The notes beneath the pieces are model-generated. The model had not been told where the DNA came from, searched no databases, and saw nothing but the letters and a program-made list of their open reading frames with translations. A DNA stretch of 64,000 bases from Chloroflexota bacterium (GTDB lineage: Bacteria > Chloroflexota > UBA11872 > VXOZ01): the NCBI GenBank assembly GCA_958295775.1, contig CATQHC010000002.1:1077830-1141829 (forward strand), given 5' to 3'. Below are positions 57,473 to 64,000 of this stretch, piece by piece. The translations under genes were made by a program, and so were the position numbers. How positions within the stretch are numbered: position 1 is the first letter of the stretch; every line of letters starts with the position of its first letter.

Positions 57473-57507
57473 TGTAGCGCACCATCCCGGCGTGATGGTG
57501 CGCTACA
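57473..57507. terminator. Perfect 14-bp hairpin 6 nt after the cupin stop (terminator-like without U-tract, or palindromic repeat)
   Basis: tgtagcgcaccatc-ccggcgt-gatggtgcgctaca. Confidence 0.5.
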
Positions 57508-57853
57508 GCAGAGAAGCCGTCTTGCATCGCAGGCTGGACGTTGAGGGTAATTCCCCGCCCGCGCGCGAAATGGGCACTTGCCCGGCCAAAACAGCGCCCG
57601 CCGGGCGGCTGTCGCGACGTGCAGGCCCTCATCACCCGCGTTGGCTCCAGCAGCGATGCGGATGTCACCGTCTACCAGAACAGACCTTTGCGTTAACCGC
57701 AGCCAAGAGCAACGAATCACTGCTATCTACCTGAATGTCCCCTCTCCTTGAGGAGACCTTTGCGCAACTGTGCCGCATCGATGGCAGCGGGGTGAATCCC
57801 GGATACCGCTATAATGGACTTGCCTTCAACACAATCTTCGAGGAAGCAGGTTC

Positions 57854-59041
57854 ATGAAAATCGTAGACGTACGCAGCTACACCCTCAAGTCTCCCCTCGG
57901 CGATCAGGGCTTTTACGCATCACAAGAGTCTTTCTCTGAACGCAGCAGTTGCCTGGTGCGCATCGAGACTGACACCGGGCTGGTTGGCTGGGGCGAAGGC
58001 GGCCTGTGGGGCGCGCCCGAGCCGGTTGCGGCCATGATCGATCACGTCCTGACGCCCCGCATCATCGGACACAATCCATTGCACATGGACGTCATCTGGG
58101 AACGTCTCTACGCGCACATTCGCGATTGGGGCCGGCAGGGCACCGCCGTCGAGGCTATCAGCGGCGTTGACATCGCGTGTTGGGATATTGCCGGACAGGC
58201 ATTGCAGCAGCCAATCCACGCGCTCCTGGGCGGCGCCTACCGCGACCGTGTGCAGTCGTACGCAACCGGAGGGTACTACAAGGGCGGTCCGGAGCGGTGG
58301 GCCGACACCGGACTCCTCAAGGAGGAAGTTGCGCGGCACTTAGACAACGGCTTTCGCGCGCTCAAGATCAAGGTCGGGTTGCTTTCCGTGGCTGAGGACC
58401 TCGCCCGGGTGAAAGCGGCGCGGCAGGTGCTGGACGAATGCGCGCCCAGCGGCACGCGCTTCCCCTATATGGTGGATGCCAACCATGCCTATCCGCCCCA
58501 CATTGCCATCACGGTTGGTCGCGGCTTGGAAGAGGAGGGGGTGCTGTGGTTCGAGGAACCTGTGATACCGGAAGACCGCAAGGGCTACCGCCAGGTTGCC
58601 GAAACCCTTGATGTCGCCATCGCGGCCGGCGAGTGCGAGCACACGCGCTATTGTTTCCGCGATCTGATCCTGGATGGGTGCATAGACATCGCACAGCCGG
58701 ATATTTGCGGCACCGGCGGCATTTCGGAGGCGGTGAAGATCGCCACCCTCGCCCGCACCTTTGGCGTGCAGGTGATTCCGCACGTCTGGGGTTCCGGCAT
58801 CGCGCTGGCTGCCGCGCTGCATTTCATTGCGTCACTACCACCAAGTCCACACTCGGCAAATCCCCTGCCGGCCCTCAATGAGCCAATGCTGGAGTTTGAC
58901 CGCAATCCCAACCCCTTGCGCGACACGCTGCTGCGCGATCCCATTGCTCTTGAGGATGACGGCACTGTGCGGATTCCGCAGGGGCCGGGCTTGGGTATTT
59001 CAGTGGACGAAGACGTGGTGGCGCAATTCGGGCCAAAGTAG
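57854..59041 (+). CDS. Enolase superfamily, mandelate racemase-like
   Basis: FRALKIKVGL (KxK), MVDANHAY, WFEEPV, IAAGECEHTRY, VIPHVWGSGIALAAALHF. Confidence 0.92.
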   Translation: MKIVDVRSYTLKSPLGDQGFYASQESFSERSSCLVRIETDTGLVGWGEGGLWGAPEPVAAMIDHVLTPRIIGHNPLHMDVIWERLYAHIRDWGRQGTAVEAISGVDIACWDIAGQALQQPIHALLGGAYRDRVQSYATGGYYKGGPERWADTGLLKEEVARHLDNGFRALKIKVGLLSVAEDLARVKAARQVLDECAPSGTRFPYMVDANHAYPPHIAITVGRGLEEEGVLWFEEPVIPEDRKGYRQVAETLDVAIAAGECEHTRYCFRDLILDGCIDIAQPDICGTGGISEAVKIATLARTFGVQVIPHVWGSGIALAAALHFIASLPPSPHSANPLPALNEPMLEFDRNPNPLRDTLLRDPIALEDDGTVRIPQGPGLGISVDEDVVAQFGPK

Positions 59042-59193
59042 CCGGACTGGGCAACGTCAAGAACGCTGTCACGACTGCCAAGACTATCTGGACGGCTTGA
59101 GAAATGTCCCGTTCGCAGCGAGGCGGCTCTGCCCCGAACCCTGTACGGAGTTCACGGCGACTCTTGTAGCTCTGTGGGCACCTCGCCCAAGCG

Positions 59194-60333
59194 CTAGTGG
59201 CCGGCAAACCGGTCGAGCCGGAACATCTCAATATCGTGCCGAGTCTTGCCGGCCAGCGCCAACTCGGCGACCACTTCTCCAACCACGCTGCAGAACTTGA
59301 AGCCGTGACCTGAGAACCCGGCCGCAATCACCACATTGGCGTGTTCGGGATGGCGGTCGATTATAAAATGACCGTCCGGCGTATTGGTGAACATGCATGG
59401 CTTCAGCGCCTGCGTCGGCCCCATCCCGCCCGTGAGATACTGCTGCGTGAAGGCGCGCAGTGCTGCTTCATCCTGCGGATGGCACCCGCGGTCCACGTCA
59501 TCCGCGGTGGTCTGTTCCTCTAGGTGGTGGTACTTGCCGATCTTGAATCCTGGAATTCCATGAATGGGGAAACCGTAATAGTGACCTTCCGGCACGAGAC
59601 AGTTGAAGACCGGAAAGCGTTCCAGCGCGAACAGTTGCGGTTGCGCGGGTTGAAACCAGCCCATGACCTGGCGCTCCGGCGCGGCATTGTTGCCCAGCGA
59701 CGCCACGAGTGACTGGCTCCAAGCGCCGGCAGTAAACACAAGCCGCTCGGCGCTGTAGGAAGCGCGGTTGGAACGCACGGTGACGCCACCTGGCGCTGCC
59801 TCCCAATCGATTACGTGCTCGCGCGCCCGCACCTCGGCGCCCAACGCCTGCGCCTGCAGCACGTGGTGCACGATACACCGCTCCGATAGCAGAAAGCCGC
59901 CGTCCGGCTGCCACACGGCCAGCATCTCCGGCGGGAGTTGAAATCCAGGAAAGCGGCTCGTCAACTCTGCGCTAGTGAGTACCTCGTGGGCGAGATTGTG
60001 GTCCGCGCACGAGCTCAGTGAACCCTCAACCACAAATGAGTCCGGCGCGCCGGCATCGAGCGAACCTGTGATATACAACAACTGCTCGCCGCCGGCCTGC
60101 TCCAGTTCACGCCAGAGCGCAAACGCGCGCGCCAGCAGGGGCACGTACGCAGGGTGCTCGAAGTAGGTAAGCCGAATGACCCGCGTGATACCGTGAGACG
60201 ACCCCATCTCGTGTGGGATGTCATATTGCTCCAAACCAAGCACGCGCTGGCCGCGTTGCGCGAGGTGATGGACGGCAGCGCTGCCCATGCCGCCCACTCC
60301 CACCACGATAGTGTCAAAATGCTCAGAATTCAT
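59194..60333 (-). CDS. Sarcosine oxidase/N-methyl-tryptophan oxidase-like flavoenzyme
   Basis: TIVVGVGGMGSAAVHHLAQRGQRVLGLEQYDIPHEMGSSHGITRVIRLTYFEHPAYVPL; LKPCMFTNTPDGHFIIDRHPE (flavinylation Cys). Confidence 0.93.
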   Translation of the reverse strand: MNSEHFDTIVVGVGGMGSAAVHHLAQRGQRVLGLEQYDIPHEMGSSHGITRVIRLTYFEHPAYVPLLARAFALWRELEQAGGEQLLYITGSLDAGAPDSFVVEGSLSSCADHNLAHEVLTSAELTSRFPGFQLPPEMLAVWQPDGGFLLSERCIVHHVLQAQALGAEVRAREHVIDWEAAPGGVTVRSNRASYSAERLVFTAGAWSQSLVASLGNNAAPERQVMGWFQPAQPQLFALERFPVFNCLVPEGHYYGFPIHGIPGFKIGKYHHLEEQTTADDVDRGCHPQDEAALRAFTQQYLTGGMGPTQALKPCMFTNTPDGHFIIDRHPEHANVVIAAGFSGHGFKFCSVVGEVVAELALAGKTRHDIEMFRLDRFAGH

Positions 60334-60515
60334 GGCTTTCTTACCTCACCCATGCGCAATAGCTATACACACACCCTTAAGTTGATATTCGTCCAATTCT
60401 CCCCCGGCCGATCCAGGTTGAACACTACACGCATCTACTGACGGACCCCCATCGCGCGCACCCAGCCTTGCGGCTAGCTACTCTGCGCAAGCTCTATGCA
60501 GCGGACAGCACGAGA

Positions 60516-61460
60516 TCAGAGTATCGGCTCGGGCCGGATGTCGCCCAGCGGTATCTCCATCAAGTCCTCTCCGAGAACTATCGTACCGGTGAATACCTCT
60601 GCGGCTTCCGCGAGCATGCGTTCGCGGATACCGGGACGTGCAATCTGCTCGGTAAGATGGATCAAGACCAGCTTCTCAACCCCGGCCGCGGCCGCCGTGC
60701 GCGCCGCGTCCAAGTGTCCGGAGCACGAGGTGGTGATACGCGGGTCTGTCTCCACTTCATTGAGAAAGTGACACATGTGCAGAATGACGTTCGCGTCGCG
60801 CGCCAAGTCCGCTAGCTGCGTGTTGGGGGCCGTATCACCCGTTACAACGATACTGCCTTCCTGGCTGTTGAACCGATACGCAACGGACTTGAGATATGGC
60901 TGACAATGCACCATCGCTGCCACATGAACCTGCCAGCCTTCGCCACGGATCTCCGCCCCTGGGCCGACTTCCTGCACCTCAGGCGCCGGACGCTGGCGCG
61001 GGAGCTTGCCGCCGCGATGTTCGTAGATCAAATGGCTGCCGGGATGGAGAGTGCGGCCCGCCAGGTCGGCCTGAAATACGCCCTCCTCGCTGAACAGCAA
61101 GCGAGTCATGCGCTCTGTGCCATCCGGACCGTACACCTTCAGATCGGGGATTTGGCCCGCGCCTTGATCCCAGCGCGTGAGGGCTAGATAGCCGTAGTCC
61201 ATGCAATGGTCGTAGTGCAAGTGGGTCAAGAAGATATGGCTGATCTTCGTCAGCGCTATTCCTCTCGCCAGGAGGCGTTGTACTGCCGCCGGTCCGCAAT
61301 CGAACAGCATCAGATCATCATTGTGCTCCACCAGGAAGCTGCAACCGCCCCGCTCGAGCGAAGGGGTTGGCGTGCCCGTACCCAATAAAGTCAGTCGAAG
61401 TGACATACTGGCTGTGCCTCTCTGCGCCGGTACCGGCGTCTCCATCGCTATCCCGTACAT
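60516..61460 (-). CDS. MBL-fold hydrolase (RNase Z-like)
   Basis: HIFLTHLHYDHCMDYGYLALTRW, VVTGDTAPNTQLADLARDANVILHMCHF. Confidence 0.9.
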   Translation of the reverse strand: MYGIAMETPVPAQRGTASMSLRLTLLGTGTPTPSLERGGCSFLVEHNDDLMLFDCGPAAVQRLLARGIALTKISHIFLTHLHYDHCMDYGYLALTRWDQGAGQIPDLKVYGPDGTERMTRLLFSEEGVFQADLAGRTLHPGSHLIYEHRGGKLPRQRPAPEVQEVGPGAEIRGEGWQVHVAAMVHCQPYLKSVAYRFNSQEGSIVVTGDTAPNTQLADLARDANVILHMCHFLNEVETDPRITTSCSGHLDAARTAAAAGVEKLVLIHLTEQIARPGIRERMLAEAAEVFTGTIVLGEDLMEIPLGDIRPEPIL

Positions 61461-61670
61461 CCATGCTCGCGTGACCGTTCGACAGAATCATACCTTGACT
61501 CCGCGCTCTTGTGCCCGCAGTAAAACGCAGTCGCCACATCTGAACCAAAAGCCCTGCTGCGCTCATGGGGTATTAAACTACACGCTCATTGTGTGCTGCT
61601 ACAATTTCCTGTAATGAAATCGCAAGGTTGTGTAACACAACTGCGCGATTCAAGGCGAAGAATGCATAGT

Positions 61671-61736
61671 TTGACTTGACTTCTCGCAGGGAAGGAATCT
61701 ATAATTAAACGAACACCGCACCAAATAACGCGGTGT
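61671..61736 (+). promoter_or_regulatory. groL promoter with inverted repeat at predicted start site
   Basis: TTGACT (61676-61681), N18, TATAAT (61700-61705); acaccgc (61713-61719), 10 nt, gcggtgt (61730-61736). Confidence 0.7.
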
Positions 61737-61774
61737 AATTGGTGTAACGCAATAAGAAGGAGAAAACTACGCCA

Positions 61775-63406
<1,632 letters not shown>

Positions 63407-63433
63407 GCGTTTCTCCGTCACTTCGAGAAAGCA

Positions 63434-63470
63434 AAGAGGGGCTCTTCTCCGAGGAGCCCCTCTTATTTTT
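63434..63470 (+). terminator. Rho-independent terminator of groL
   Basis: aagaggggctc-ttctccgag-gagcccctctt then attttt. Confidence 0.92.
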
Positions 63471-63604
63471 GAGATTGCCGGCAGCTTGGCGTTCTTTCAT
63501 TCTTGCCAGCCTGACGGCGGCGCCGTGTCTACTGCCCAGGGAAAAGCCAGTCCTTCTCGCGCAGCGCCCGCTGCCTCTTCTCCAGAGCCTCCACGATTCG
63601 CTCT

Positions 63605-64000
63605 TTAGCTGCGCAGTCTGACGTTGTGCGGATCGTACAGCGGCTCATCCGTCACCGTGGCCGCATTTCTCTTGCCAAAGTACTCGACGGTCACATTGGT
63701 ACCCGCCGTCGCATACTCAATTGGCAAGTAGCCGTAAGCGATGCTCTGACCCACGGTGTACCCAAAGTTGGCGCTGGTCACGTAACCAAGCACACGGTCG
63801 CCGTCGAGGATTGGCTCTTTGCCCATGACGACATGGCCGGGGTCCGCAAGTGTGAGACAGCAGAGCCGCCGCTCAATGCCTGCTTCCATGCTGCGAGTGA
63901 GTGCCTCACGGCCAAGGAAATCACCTTTGCCGAGTTTGACTGCCCAACCCAAGCCGGCCTCATACGGGTTATATTCAGTATGAATGTCCGTGCCCCACAG
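63605..64000 (-). CDS. GcvT/aminomethyltransferase-family protein, N-terminus beyond window
   Basis: LWGTDIHTEYNPYEAGLGWAVKLGKGDFLGREAL, C-terminal barrel VTSANFGYTVGQSIAYGYLP; frame open to window edge. Confidence 0.9.
   Translation of the reverse strand: MWGTDIHTEYNPYEAGLGWAVKLGKGDFLGREALTRSMEAGIERRLCCLTLADPGHVVMGKEPILDGDRVLGYVTSANFGYTVGQSIAYGYLPIEYATAGTNVTVEYFGKRNAATVTDEPLYDPHNVRLRS

Overview
The window is about 64 kb of GC-rich bacterial chromosome, almost fully coding. I support about 45 protein genes on both strands and found no rRNA, tRNA, CRISPR array, transposase or prophage. The gene set suggests an uncultivated Chloroflexota-like organism (inference): adjacent DUF2298 (Chlor_Arch_YYY) and TIGR03663/Agl23-like membrane proteins, DUF58 plus a TgpA-like transglutaminase, two enolase-superfamily enzymes, HyuA/HyuB, sarcosine-oxidase-like and GcvT-like enzymes. 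Housekeeping anchors are ychF, glyA, coaE, a TrmA/RlmD-type methyltransferase and groL. Most notable: (1) an S8-family subtilase whose catalytic Ser is encoded as Cys (GTSMA -> GGCMA) with Asp and His retained; (2) a TgpA-like protein whose catalytic Cys is Ala (RGYC -> RGYA); (3) three DUF3604 genes in a row, two of them close duplicates with a degenerate first metal motif; (4) a Cys-rich small ORF upstream of the Asp/Glu-racemase-hyuAB operon; (5) a secreted Thr/Ala protein with exact 46-aa tandem repeats; (6) several families of intergenic palindromes and tandem repeats, including a 4 x 29 bp array, a 19-bp array, a duplicated 120-bp unit and a repeat that has become the coding C-terminus of a gene; (7) a groL gene with a near-consensus promoter, an inverted repeat at the predicted start site, no CIRCE-like sequence and no adjacent groES.
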